From positions 56,772,841-56,836,840 of the forward strand of contig NC_088206.1 in the NCBI RefSeq assembly GCF_037126465.1: DNA of 64,000 nucleotides, read 5' to 3'. The stretch is from Ornithodoros turicata (Eukaryota; Arthropoda; Arachnida; Ixodida; Argasidae). Both the position numbers and the translations under genes were made by a program. The notes beneath the pieces were generated by a model. It worked only from the letters and a program-made list of their open reading frames with translations, did not search any database and was not told the DNA's origin. This document shows, in pieces, positions 23,123-34,128 of this stretch (its first letter is position 1; each line of letters opens with the position of its first letter).

Positions 23123-23201
23123 GATCGTGTCACTTCCCTACGCCGGGCTGACGAGTCCCAAGTAGGACGAAACAGCTGTACTCGGCTGGGAGTGCACGAT
23201 C
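23123..23201 (+). ncRNA. Type I hammerhead ribozyme, copy 1
   Basis: Core CTGACGA (23148-23154), stem II GTCC-CAAGTA-GGAC, GAAA (23169-23172), then the palindrome CAGCTG as a minimal stem III, and the cleavage triplet GTA with predicted scission after A23180. Stem I is long: GATCGTG pairs with CACGATC (23195-23201), CACT/CCC with GGGAGTG, and CCGGG with CTCGG, leaving internal loops where the loop-loop contact is expected. The stem II loop is close to that of the schistosome hammerheads. Such a short stem III usually acts as a dimer. Confidence 0.85.
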
Positions 23202-23355
23202 AAATTGTAAACATATGCTCGACGTGCAGCCATAGAGCATTAACTATTTTTCCTCTGTATACGTACTTGCTGGCTTGCACTGCGGCCTCCACAGGTGGCG
23301 CTGTAACCGTGGAACCTTGACGTCTCGATGAGACGCACTGTTAGTGCCGACCCAA

Positions 23356-23434
23356 GATCGTGTCACTTCCCTACGCCGGGCTGACGAGTCCCAAGTAGGA
23401 CGAAACAGCTGTACTCGACTGGGAGTGCACGATC
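23356..23434 (+). ncRNA. Type I hammerhead ribozyme, copy 2
   Basis: Identical core: CTGACGA (23381-23387), GTCC-CAAGTA-GGAC, GAAA (23402-23405), CAGCTG, GTA with predicted cleavage after A23413, and CACGATC closing stem I at 23428-23434. It differs from copy 1 by one G-to-A change (CTCGA instead of CTCGG), which removes the outermost pair of the core-proximal part of stem I. All invariant residues are intact. Confidence 0.85.
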
Positions 23435-23615
23435 GAATTGTAAACATGTGCCCGACGTGCAGCCATAGAGCATTAGCTATTTTTCCTCTGTGTGTATATA
23501 TATATATATCCCTCTTTGAAGCTTGATACCCCCCCCCCCCCCCCATGAGGTCGATTTCTGGCGAACATACTGATCACTCTCACATCATAGCTTAGCTTTA
23601 GCTGACTAGCATCGT

Positions 23616-23879
23616 GGTGGTGGTGGCGCTAATGAAAGAACTCACCGTCGTCGGCCTCAGAGAGGTGGGCAACGTCACGACTAATGCTCTGGGGGAATGT
23701 GCGTCCTGGGCCGACTTCTAAGGGAACTGTGTCGACATATGTCTAACAGCGTCTGAGAAAACCCAGGAAAAACCCCAGACAGCGCAGCCGGCACCTGGAT
23801 TCGAACCCGGGTACCTCCCAGTCTAGACGCGACATGGCCAGCACAGCACGCTAACCACTTAGCCACGCGAGGTGGTCAA
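23616..23879 (-). mobile_element. Full-length tRNA-derived SINE with 12-bp TSD
   Basis: Flanked by GACTAGCATCGT on both sides (23604-23615 and 23880-23891). On the minus strand: a tRNA-like head with GTGGCTAAGTGGTTAGCGTG (A box) and GGTTCGAATCC (B box), then GGTTTTTCCTGGGTTTTCTC, ATGTCGACACAGTTCCC, GGCCCAGGACGCACATTCCC, GTCGTGACGTTGCCCACC, ending in CCACCACCACCA. The perfect long TSD indicates LINE-driven insertion. The family resembles the tick Ruka SINE by memory only. Confidence 0.9.
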
Positions 23880-23891
23880 GACTAGCATCGT

Positions 23892-24863
23892 TGAGCGTGG
23901 TTGACAGAACAAGGCAGTTCACCTACCAGTAGTCCTGTTAGAGCTCACATCCACGTGGCTTATCTAATGGCTTGGCCTTTGGCTGCTCACTAAATCCTCT
24001 TCGCCGCTTCTCGCATCGCCTTTCTGCAACATCAGCCAACGTTTTCACAATGAGACAATACCACTTACACACACACGCCGAAAGATCCCCATCATCTTCG
24101 CTTGGGTGCATCGGGCACACCGTTCCCACGCAACGGCCCAATGCTGAGACAAGACAAGAGTCTGTCTTTTTCGTCGAGCAATAACACATCACACAGATCA
24201 GACAGAATTACAATGCCCTTTTCAGCAGCGTGACTAAATCAACCTCTCACACAGATTCAATGAACGCAGAAGGGCAGCAAATATACAGAAACAACTCTGG
24301 TTGGAAGCCACGTATGTAGCCGAACTGCAGGAGAGCCCGTTACGGCTGCACGGGAGCACCTAGATTAGGTTGCTAATACATGACGTGGCTATTGAGAAGA
24401 GATTTTCTATTTCTATCTAGCTATTGAGAAGAGAGGAGAGCGGAAAGGTCGAGCCAGCTGCGTGGACTTCTGTTGAGTTTCTCAGGCCGTGTGTCGTGAG
24501 AACCAAGGTAGAAGGCACTGAAACGATGATAACGATTTATACAACAACAACAACAGCTGTTTATACACTGATCTTGCTTCTGATGATTGGTATTCCTATC
24601 TGCTGTTTTGTTTTGCAGCCCTAAAACTGTAACAAATACTTCACTAACACAACGCGTGGCATAGAAAGAATCTTCTGCACAGTGTTTTTGTTGTTACCGT
24701 TTGTATTTACGCCAAATCTAGTTATAGTTATTTAGAATGCAAGCTATTCAATAACTTTCTCAATAAATGGTTCGTTTAATACAGTGGATACAAATAAATG
24801 TCGAGGGTACATAATAGCGTGTTCTTACTTACTGACGGTACAACCGCTCCCATTTGCTGTCAG
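23892..24863. other. No gene seen
   Basis: Contains CAACAACAACAACAG at about 24543-24556 and ORFs under 85 codons. Nothing else was recognised. Confidence 0.45.
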
Positions 24864-25003
24864 ACAACAACAGCAACAACAACAACAAATAAATCGTCAC
24901 TATATGACCTGGGGTGATTCACCACTGAAGAGCAGTACACTGCCCCATTACACGCGAAACATTAGATGTGAGATATGAGAATAAAGTTACTGAAGTTGCT
25001 GGT
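24864..25003 (-). mobile_element. Retroelement 3' tail, copy 1
   Basis: On the minus strand ATTCTCATATCTCACATCTA, GCGTGTAATGGGGCAGTGTA, GGTGAATCACCCC, then ATTTATTTGTTGTTGTTGTTG. The plus-strand segment 29191-29319 matches along its length. It ends in TTG triplets like the LINE ends here, but the UTR differs from that LINE, so it is a second family. Confidence 0.65.
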
Positions 25004-25398
25004 CAGAGAAAGCAATGGTAGTAATTGAAACATGTCGACAAGTCAATCACGAAGCAAACTACGTAAATCCGTAAGGGAATTAAACCCCAACCGCAGCGTT
25101 TTATAAATAGTCCAGAAGTTCGTGGCTTTATCGTGATGACTATTGCGTGCAATGCATCTTATTCCCCGTAAGGATTCGCTCGTCGTCACAGATATATCAT
25201 GCATAACCAGTGTTGTACATTGCGGCGCTACTAGTAGCGCCGCTACCATATTCGCTACTTTCTTCAGTAGCGGAGTAGCGACCGCGCTACATTTTAAATT
25301 GGTAACGGAAAAAGTATTTCCGCTACAAATACGGGTAGCGGCGGACTCTTTCTCCGCTACCGTTACCGCTACTCTTAATAATATGGAAGACGTGCAAC

Positions 25399-26154
25399 CA
25401 AAGATGGGGGGGGGGGGGGGTACATACATGGATACATTTTTTGAGTATTTAAATATAAATACAAAATACATTGTTGAAATAGGTATTTAAATACTCTTCA
25501 TAAATACTTAACAATATGAGTATTTAAATACCGTAACTACTACCATAAATACTGTGAGGCAGATGTCATCTGGAATTACAGAAATAACGGTGATGATAAC
25601 AACAAATCAGCGAGGAACAATAACATTTAGTTGTTAGATTATCATGGTGATTTTAATATTAGAAGTCTCTCGAAGATTGCATCTTTTAGGCATGTGCTGT
25701 TCAGCCGTACAATGAGATTCACAATGGAGAACAGCATCTCCACAGGTTCCGATGAATAAATGCTTGTATTAAATTTGACGAAGATGCTTCGTACAACAAG
25801 GTAATCGGATTGTCGCAACGGTTGTCGCAACGGTTGTCCGCAAAAGCAGTGAAAAACTCGCCACCTAAAATGGTTTGTCGCATGCGCACGCTAGCGCAAA
25901 CACGGCATTACTGGGCCACAAACTCGCCCTTCTTCCCGAAAGGTCAAATGCGGGGCAACTTTAGGACATGAATCAGTATATTCTGTATCTAGGAGTATTT
26001 ATAAAGTATTCACAAGAATAAATACCCGAAAATTTGTATTTAAATATAATTATAAATATATTTTTCAAAACTGTATTTAACTACGAACAAATGCATGTAT
26101 TTATATTTTAAATAGTATTTTAATTAAAATGTATTTACATACTGCTCATCCCTG
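25399..26154. mobile_element. Nested hAT-like element, GTATTTAAATAC type (inner)
   Basis: The right end is ACTGCTCATCCCTG. The left end CAAAGATGGGGGG is a degraded complement altered by a G-run. TSDs CGTGCAAC (25391-25398) and CGTGGAAC (26155-26162) match at 7 of 8. Both ends are full of TATTTAAATA/GTATTTA words. It sits inside the subterminal repeats of the outer element and so is younger. Confidence 0.75.
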
Positions 26155-26559
26155 CGTGGAACACAGAAAAAGAGTGAGATAAGGATGAAGAAGAATTCCT
26201 TCTTGTTATTTCTTTTTCTTTACTTCTGGTCAGTTACTTCTTAATCATGCAGACTGATGTGACAATATTCCTCAATTTCACTAACTTTCATAAGCTAAGC
26301 GTAATTCAATAGTCATGAATATAATTTGGGTTATTCTGTCCGTTTTCTTACTTTTTAGCTCACACTTGCGAAACACAAACACGTATGTATAGCATACTGC
26401 ATAATATTTGCTAGGTAGTTTCCGTCATACAATCAGTTGCAAAACTAGTGCGACCGTGTTGATAGCACATTTCAAACTGTGTTTTGCAGCTTTACTGTTC
26501 GGAGCAGATAAACAAAGTGTCGTTTCTTTTGGAACAGGGAATACCGCAAACACAATGAG

Positions 26560-27230
26560 ATATCGCTATAAGTCATTTATTGCATTCGAAATGTACCGCC
26601 AACTTTGGTTTAAGGTGTTGTGCCCCAAGTGAAGCATTTCTGGCGAGATAGAATTACCTAAACTTACACAGATTGCCGAACGCGGTCTAGTTATTTTCTC
26701 GCATTCCATGCGCTACACTGTAGGTATATGAGCCACACAAAATGAATAAGTAATACTATTCAGGAGTCTGCATGTGTATGCCAAAATGCTTATCAATGAT
26801 CTTTGCACACTTGCTTGGTGGGGCTAAATAGGATTGTTGACAGCGTTTGACATGCTCAGGGAAAAGCTACATGATTTTTTGCTTCTAAATCTTTCATTAC
26901 GGAGGTAATCTCACACGGGTAGACCCTTCCTGAGGAACTCATGTTCCCGAAAAAAGCGTATTCAACGTAGATTTTCGTATAGTCAAGCGCCTTGTAAGAG
27001 AAGCCGTCGTGCGGAAGGGAAACTGGGGCTAGGCAACAACATTAAGTCGTAATTCCCGTGAGACCTAAGTTTTGGTGCATTATGCCCACCGCCCTACGTT
27101 GGCTCTGCCGAGAGCAAACATTATGCCATTCGTTTGATCCCTTCACCTTATTAGTCACTTATTGATGGCTCGACGAGTGGTCGTTTATGATGGCAGTTGA
27201 GCCACTTGGTCACAGGGAAAACGTAAGTAG
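26560..27230 (+). repeat. Internal segment shared with 33022-33850
   Basis: Shared landmarks in the same order: AAGCATTTCTGGCGAGATAG, GCCGAACGCGGTCTAGT, GCCACACAAAATGAATAA, GTTGACAGCGTTTGACATG, CATTACGGAGGT, TTATGCCATTCGTTTGAT. It is part of the outer hAT-like element, so the 33-kb copy is a second, end-less relative. Confidence 0.8.
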
Positions 27231-27390
27231 CGGCATAGTATTTACGTCACTTTTACTTGATAGCGGTAGCGGTATCGCGTTACTTTTTCAAATTTGTAGC
27301 GACGCTAGTATTGCGCTACTTTTCTGTGGAGTAGCGGGTAGTGGTATTTCGTTACTTATTTTTGGTTGAGGGTACAACACTGTGCATAAC

Positions 27391-27705
27391 GGAAAGAGAA
27401 CCTATACAACAAACACATGTAGCTATGTAGGTTAATTGTGATGATGACTGAGAAAATTTGGTATTATGTACGTCTCTGTGTTTCCTTTTCTACATCTATT
27501 TGCCGTTGATTTGTCTAACTATCCCAGGAATTTAATTTAGTGGGAATTTAATAGAGAATTTGCCTAATAAATCTTAAGTACATATGTGAAAACGATGAAT
27601 GGCGTCCTGCGAAGTTACATGTTAAAGACAATAGGAAATATGCAACACATTGGTTGTCACGGTATTCGGTAGACGAACTGTAATATTACTCGCTATGGCT
27701 CAATC
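27391..27705. other. No gene seen
   Basis: AT-rich spacer between the hAT-like element and a SINE; nothing recognised. Confidence 0.5.
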
Positions 27706-28031
27706 CAGCTCCCGTGGCTCAGTGGTTCGCGTGCTGGCCATGCCACGTTGAGACTGGGAGGTAACCGGGTTCGAATCACGGCGCCGGCTGTGCTGTCTTG
27801 GTTTTTCCTGGGTTTTCCTCAGACGCGTTCAGACATATGTCGGCACAGTTTCCTTAGAAGTCGGCCCAGGACGCACATTGCCCCCGGGCGTCAGCCGTGA
27901 CGTTGCCCATCTCTGTGAGGCCGACAATGGCGAGCCCTTTCACAACCACCACCACCCGAGTACTGCAGATCCGATGCCAAATATTCTACCCAGTGCGAGA
28001 ATGACTTCGGCGGTTATCAACAACAACAACA
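27706..28031 (+). mobile_element. Full-length tRNA-derived SINE
   Basis: The head has TGGCTCAGTGGTTCGCGTG (A box, about 27715) and GGTTCGAATC (B box, 27768-27777). The body shows GGTTTTTCCTGGGTTTTCCT, TGTCGGCACAGTTTCC, GGCCCAGGACGCACATTG, GTGACGTTGCCCATCTCTGTG, GGCGAGCCCTTTCACAACCA and a tail CAACAACAACAAC. It is a Pol III-type internal-promoter SINE, and the best plus-strand reference for the family. I did not find a convincing TSD. Confidence 0.9.
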
Positions 28032-29190
28032 TGCGATGGTTATCGCCGATGAATGTATTCCAGACATTTCATGCTTTGCGTTAATATCACCATCGACTCC
28101 AAGAACTATTTTGAAGCGCTACATGTACCTTAATCATGTTGCTGTAGGATCTCGTGGTGCCCTTTCTGAGCACGAGTGCATTGATGAATTCATGTATAGC
28201 CCCACAGACATCACTTACAAACAGCACAACCGCCCACCGGTGCATCAATATTCAATTCTAACTGCTGTATCAACGTTTGCGGGCGTTGGAAACCTCGCTG
28301 GACAAGCTGCCAACGTCCGTTGCGCCATCTTGTGAGACGACTTACGTCCCAGGTGACAGCTCATGAAATGAAGTCGCTATACTCGCCGTCATTTTCCACC
28401 CACACACCTGCCATTGGCGGTGTCGTCTGCGCGACAGATCAAAGCAGAAACATATCATCCGACCTGATCTGCTGCAAGAGGCCATATACAGTCAACGAAC
28501 CTGGCGCGTTATAGAGGCACAGCCAGACACAGGCCACTCGATCAATGACAAAGGTGTTAGAGGACTACCTTAAGCTTTCTGCTCGTCTGTAAGAACGCCA
28601 CACTTTCGCAGAAGAGTCAAACGTAAGATGGCCACCCGCTAGGAAAAAGGTGTGATTCCAACGTGGGTTAGGCATAAGCGGCTTGCGTGTGCCGCCGCGC
28701 CACGAGGCGGCGTTCTCAGGAACAACGCGGTCGTGTCTGTGCCTTGAGATTTCAATGCGTGGTATGGGTACGGGATAGCGACGCTCCTCTCGGCATGCAA
28801 GATACGGGCGTGTGCCGCATGAAGCAAAGGGTACCGCCTTACCGCCTACGTCTGTGATGTCATTCGTGTTCTTGAATGTACAAGAAGTAACGAGAGTGCT
28901 TCGGATGTAAATAACACTGGGTGTGCATTTGTTCACATCTATAGGAACGCAGCATCAGTGTGCAACAGTGGTAACTTGATTAGCTTCATCATGTACTCTA
29001 GGCAGAGTCAAAGCGGTGAAGTTATATCTCCCCTAAGGGGTGTGGGGTGTGGGAGCCGAGTAGAAAAGCAAAACGGCAGCACATCGACGTCTAGTCGGAA
29101 GAGAGAAACTAGGCCATTTCTACCAACGTGATGGCGTAGTTGGTACATGTCAAACGTGGAACAGCTGGTCGCACCAGTGGGACCTATACG
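28032..29190. other. No gene seen; unrecognised 123-codon ORF
   Basis: A minus-strand ORF at 28565-28936 is the longest here and matches nothing; opposing frames are also open. No repeat recognised. Confidence 0.4.
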
Positions 29191-29319
29191 TCAACTTCAA
29201 CTTCATTCTCATATCGCACATTTAATGATTCGCGTGTAATGGGGTAGTGTACTGCTCTCCAGTGGTGGATTAATCACCCCATGTAATAGTCACGATGTAT
29301 TTGTTGTTGTTGTTGTTGT
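29191..29319 (+). mobile_element. Retroelement 3' tail, copy 2
   Basis: Matches the minus-strand copy at 24864-25003: ATTCTCATATCGCACATTTA, GCGTGTAATGGGGTAGTGTA, CACCCCATGTAATAGTCACG, ending in TTGTTGTTGTTGTTG. The part upstream of about 29191 is not shared. Confidence 0.65.
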
Positions 29320-29403
29320 ACGTTTCCATTTTTTCTTTCTACTTCTATTCTATTCTGTGGTGATTAGCGCAGCAGACGACGGCAATAGAAAGACGAGGAA
29401 GAC

Positions 29404-30824
29404 CATGGGCGTCGGCAGGATTTTGTCTTGAGGGGGGCAGTCCAAGAAATGAGCGAAGAGGGAGAGGGTTTTGGGAGAGGGCGTTTTGAGTGAGAAAATT
29501 CGGAAACACAACAACTGAACGATTACAGTTTAATGCACATGTTCAACACTCCTGACTGTTACACAGCATACCTATCTGCGATGTTTTGCTTTCAAATAAG
29601 CTCTGACCTGTCTATCAAACAAGCTCGCATTTTACGCACTGGTATAGGCTGAAACGTTTAACCATCTCATACTGCGGAGGGCACTATGGCATTGCATCCT
29701 CACTGCATGGACTTTAATGCTTACCTGGGGGGGGGGGGGGGCAATATAGGTTTATTGCAAAAAAAAAAAGCAAAGAGAGAGGGGAAAGGTTAGTTGAGGG
29801 GTAATGCTTACTGTTCATCAGAGGACGGAAGGAGCATTCGTCGAGGTGGCTGCATCAAGCACGCAAGAAAACGAATTATGCGGAGTTGAAGGGCGGTATT
29901 AAAAGTCGACAAATCGAATTATGCGCATAGTTGCTGGATCTATTTATGATTTTTTTTTTCGTGCAAGCAGCCAAGAGCAATGAGTAATACGGCAATACTT
30001 ACCTTCAACATTTGCAAACGGACACGCACGCTTGGACCCCGTAACAAAGAAACTGCTTATCCTTTCTGAGGCACGGACGTATAAGTGACAGAGACGGTAC
30101 GATACCAATGGCAATTAACAACATTGACAAACGAGGATAACGGCTCTGCTGCTTTTCCAATGCCTCCTCGATAACTGCACCCATTGGTCAATGGAGACGT
30201 ATCACGTGTCCTGTCGCGAAAGATCGCCGAATTGAATGACTCGAAGCATTGGGTATTTTCCTTTGACTAAAGCTACCCTGTTCCCTCCTATTTTAAGACT
30301 GCGTAGTGCAGTAACGTAGGGAGAAAAATCCAAAATACTCCGGGAGGGATTCTATGGAAACTTACACTTAGGAGGAGGATTTCACTCTCGTTTTTCTCCT
30401 CCCAAATGCACTACCAAAGGTATGAGCTCGTGTGGACCTGAAACCCCCTTCCCCGTTTCTGCTGCAGTGCACGAAGGCCACCAGTGCGGCATCATTTCTA
30501 TTCGTGGCCCTGTTTTCTTCGTTCCCCGAATTCTTCTTTCGCGGCCCTCTTCAGAGTTTGTACGATTTGACTTGAGGGGTGAGGACCAGGAAGTCAAACC
30601 GCAGCTTCAGAGCTGGCCAATGGGGCAATGTGGGTCTAAAGCTAGAGACGCGAAAATCACAGAACAAAGTCTTCAACAAGCACAACACGATCGCAGCACT
30701 TCAACATGTGACGTGCGAAAGAACAGTATGAAGCGAAAGTCAACGCAGCGTACATATCAGTGGCTGTTGTGCGTGCCTTGAGGGGGGCAACTGTCCCTTT
30801 TGCACGCCCCTGCCGACGCCCATG
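29404..30824. mobile_element. Non-autonomous hAT-like element with perfect TSD
   Basis: A 1421-bp element bounded by 16-bp exact inverted repeats CATGGGCGTCGGCAGG and complement, flanked by an exact 8-bp TSD AGGAAGAC (29396-29403 and 30825-30832). Both ends continue with TTGAGGGGGGCA. A G-run lies at about 29728-29740. The 119-codon ORF at 30422-30781 is not a recognisable transposase. Confidence 0.9.
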
Positions 30825-30832
30825 AGGAAGAC

Positions 30833-33021
30833 GTAGGATATATCGCTGAAGAAACAGCGATGCTTTTACCTCCTTTCGACGACTATTTCGTTCTTTCTTA
30901 CAGCATATATAGATAAGGAAGACGTGCAACGCAAGTGACACTAATATACCGGTCGGTCGAAATGCTACGTACTGTGGTATGTCTGACAACATTCGAAATC
31001 TTTGCGAACGCACGTTAGGGCCGGGGACAGTTTCTGATCTCAAAGAAAACCTTCAGCTTCAAGCTTCAACACCCGCTCAAGTTCCGAACCAACTCGGATA
31101 CGATGTAAACAATCTATGTTTCAACAAATTTTTGCATATGCGCACATACATTCGAAAGCTCTTGGCGACAAGCTTATTCACTCAAATCACGGTATGACTT
31201 CCCTGTCATTTGCGTCTTTGCTGCAAAAATGTATCAGCGACCAATAGGGGCACTTTCTGCGCCCCATACACCCATAATCCTTCGCCTTGCTCAATATAGA
31301 GCTGAGACATGTCTTCCTCGTACGAGTACGCTTCGGGAAAATGGAAGATATATTTAAACGACAGTTTTCGCCGGGATCCGTTTGGACGGCATACGAAATC
31401 GCCTTTATCGTTGACAAGTCAGTGTATGGCTACATGCAATGCACTTCTGCGCTGGACACATAAACGGGTCAACTTCTGAACACATATAGAGAGCTCAAGG
31501 TAGAAGTACATAGGCGAGGGACTCCCGTCCAATTAGGACTGAAAATCCTCGTTTAATTGGGAATCAGGCGGTCACTCGGCTGACGTGGACCTAATGACGT
31601 CGCAATGACCATCTGTCTCACGTTGCCTCGGTTGACGGTGGATGGCAGGGGAGAGGGGGACAAACGGTGTCTGGTATCGCGCTCGGGTCTAAAGGCTACA
31701 CCGTGTGGCCGAAGGGTTCTACTTAAATGAGCGTGTCTGTGAGAGGGTACGCGTTCCTGCTGACAGGGAGCTCAACGTGGGTCGTAGAAGAGGGTGAAAT
31801 GACGCAGTGTTTCATTGTTCGCACGTGAATGAAACTTGCAGATGCTCTGAAGCGTGGTAGGACATCGGGCGGTGTCTGGTGAGAACGAAGTTAATTGAGG
31901 TTCTTAATCAGATGCAAGCTAACATAAGATAAGCTTTGAATTACTTCTGTTATTGCTCGTTGAGTAGCAGACATGGAAAACTAACAAATACTTTTCGAAA
32001 TTTGCGCGTGAGTACCTGGACAACTGAAATTACGAAATTACTCGTAAAAACACCAATTTGAGAGTCTCAAACTGATCTCAAGCACAAGAGCTTGGATGCT
32101 GTTTTAAATTAGTTGTAGCGAGTGTCCCCCCTTTATGAAACTGAGCAGAGCTAGTAAATGGATGTTTTGTTTTTTGGTTCAGATTTAACTGACAAATACA
32201 TGAACAATCAAAAGTCAAATCAAATGAACGAATGGTATGACTTTACCTATAAGTGGGTAAGGGGGGATAATACACGTCCAACAACAGCTAGGCAAATGTG
32301 TCGAAACAAACAATGTGTTATCATTTCAGCAGATCATCTCTATATGTTATCACCAGCAGAGCATCTGCTACAAACAAGAAGAGCGTCAATTAACTCTGAT
32401 CTCTCTCTCACACACATGTACGTTAGATGATGACGAGGTGGAAAATTCACCGCCGCCTGATCTCGCTACATAGCATGGTCTATGTCCTTTCAGAACGTGC
32501 AGCATAACACAGATTGCAACGCAGAGTAAAGTTAGATTATCCTTGTCGGCCGCGTCCCACAGCCTCAGGCTGTTCTTCCTCTCATCGATTGCAATTAAAT
32601 CTCGACCCTTCTTAGAGTGTTCTTAAGCAGACCAAACTCCATCCTACGTCCCAGGTGAATTCGTTGCCACCACGGGATAAGAAGAGAGCCTTTGGCTAAG
32701 TGGAAAGCAACGTATAGGGTGTAAGTATACAGTTTCGGGTCTTTAGGATTACCTACACGGAGCGGTCTGGAAAGTTTCTGGTCACATGAGCAGGTGTCAG
32801 AGGAATAGTGTGCACCGCATAATTAAAGGGAAGTCATAATGATGATGAATAGGAAGCAAATAATACGCAGCGTCGTGGGAAGTATAGGTAAACGTTTCAA
32901 GACAACCTTTCGAACATCTGTAGGACACTGTTTAGTATGCACTATGCAGGCTGTCCGTAAAGCGTGCCAAACAATAAGAATTCAAATGAATTCATATAAC
33001 AACAACAACAATGAACAATAA
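30833..33021. other. No gene seen
   Basis: ORFs of at most 90 codons. A short GATGATGACGAGGTGGAAAA stretch near 32427 vaguely recalls LINE 3' UTR text. CAACAACAACAA occurs at 33001-33012. Confidence 0.45.
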
Positions 33022-33850
33022 GGATAGCTATATAGTCATTCATTGCACTGCAAACGTACCGCCGACTTTGCTTTAAGGTGTTCTCAGGTGAAGCATTTCT
33101 GGCGAGATAGAATTACCTAAGCTAACACAGATGGGTAGAAATCCAGCGAACCGGTAGAGATGCAGGAAGGGAGTTGCCTCAGGACAGAATGTCTGAATGT
33201 CTGAATTCTGTCCTGAGGCAACTCCCTTCCTAAGCTAACACAGGTTGCCGAACGCGGTCTAGTCATTTTCTCACATTACATACGTTACACTGTGGGTATA
33301 TAAGCCACACAAAATGAATAAATAGTAATATTATCCGGGAGTCAGTGTGCTCCAACATACTTATTAATGCCGTTTGCACATTTGCTTGGTGGCGGTACAC
33401 AGGCGATTAACCTTAAAGTAATTGATTGTTGACAGCGTTTGACATGTTCAGGAAAAAGCTACATGATATTTTTCTCTGCCTCAATGTTTCATTACGGAGG
33501 TGATCTCCCACATGGGCTCTTACTGAGGAACTCATGCTCCCGGAAAAAGCGTATTAAACGCAGATTTTCGTATAGTCAAACGCTTTGTAAGGGAACCCGT
33601 CGTGTGGCTGGAAGAACGGAAGCAGGATGTATGCAAACACCTAATTCCTAATTCCTGTGAGACCTAAGCCTTGGTGCAGTATGCCAACAGCACGGCGTTG
33701 GCGCTGGCGAGAGCAAACATTATGCCATTCGTTTGATGTTTTCACCTCATGGTAGCCATCTCATTGATGAACTTCGATGTGTGTTCGCTTATCACGGCAG
33801 TTGCGCTACTTGATTACACTGATCAATCTGTCGACAGGAAACAGACGGAA
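33022..33850 (+). repeat. Second copy of the GTAGCG-type hAT-like interior
   Basis: Homologous to 26560-27230, interrupted by a 98-bp insertion at 33131-33228. The CAGTGTTGTAC termini and GTAGCG repeats are not found on either side, so the copy is fragmentary. Confidence 0.75.
33131..33228. mobile_element. 98-bp hairpin insertion with 15-bp TSD
   Basis: The insertion is flanked by CCTAAGCTAACACAG (33116-33130 and 33229-33243). It contains arms GGAAGGGAGTTGCCTCAGGA (33165 on) and their complement, 26 bp each, around a 14-nt loop. The uninterrupted target is visible in the related copy at 26.6 kb, which proves this is an insertion. Confidence 0.8.
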
Positions 33851-34128
33851 GAGTTTGAGGTTGGGATCCGCGGATATCCCGGACAAAGTACATACTATCA
33901 CTGCAGAAAAACGTCTCGTGCTTCATACATTCTGACGGAAAAATTATTAAATGCACACATGCGCTATGTGCATTAAATTATGTCTTAAATGCGCATCATC
34001 TCAAGGTCAAGATCAATGTGAAATGATATTATATTGGCTGTAAGTAGGGTATACTTTATATTGCATGCCAGCTATGTGAGGGAACTTAAATATTGCACCG
34101 TCTTTAGACACATTCGACAACAAGATGC

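Larger units (their letters stand above)
23088..23495 (+). mobile_element. Retrozyme-like tandem dimer with two hammerhead ribozymes
   Basis: A 233-bp unit is repeated in tandem. GATCGTG...GAAACAGCTG at 23123 recurs at 23356, and the downstream text AAACATRTGC.CGACGTGCAGCC matches for about 60 bp more before the second copy diverges into a TA microsatellite and a C-run (about 23530-23545). The left side also carries C-runs (23078-23093, 23107-23120). Two predicted self-cleavage sites are 233 nt apart, so a transcript could release a 233-nt monomer. This organisation matches metazoan retrozymes and Penelope-associated hammerhead repeats. No protein is encoded. Confidence 0.8.
25208..27382. mobile_element. 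Non-autonomous hAT-like element, GTAGCG type (outer)
   Basis: A 2175-bp element with TIR CAGTGTTGTAC and exact complement, flanked by a perfect 8-bp TSD TGCATAAC (25200-25207 and 27383-27390). Both ends are dense in GTAGCG/CGCTAC words (25220-25380 and 27225-27360). It contains a later hAT-like insertion at 25399-26154. Its internal segment 26560-27230 recurs at 33022-33850. No transposase. Confidence 0.9.

Noticed and set aside
27706..27785. tRNA gene
   Set aside because: The tRNA-like part is continuous with a repeated SINE body and CAA tail.
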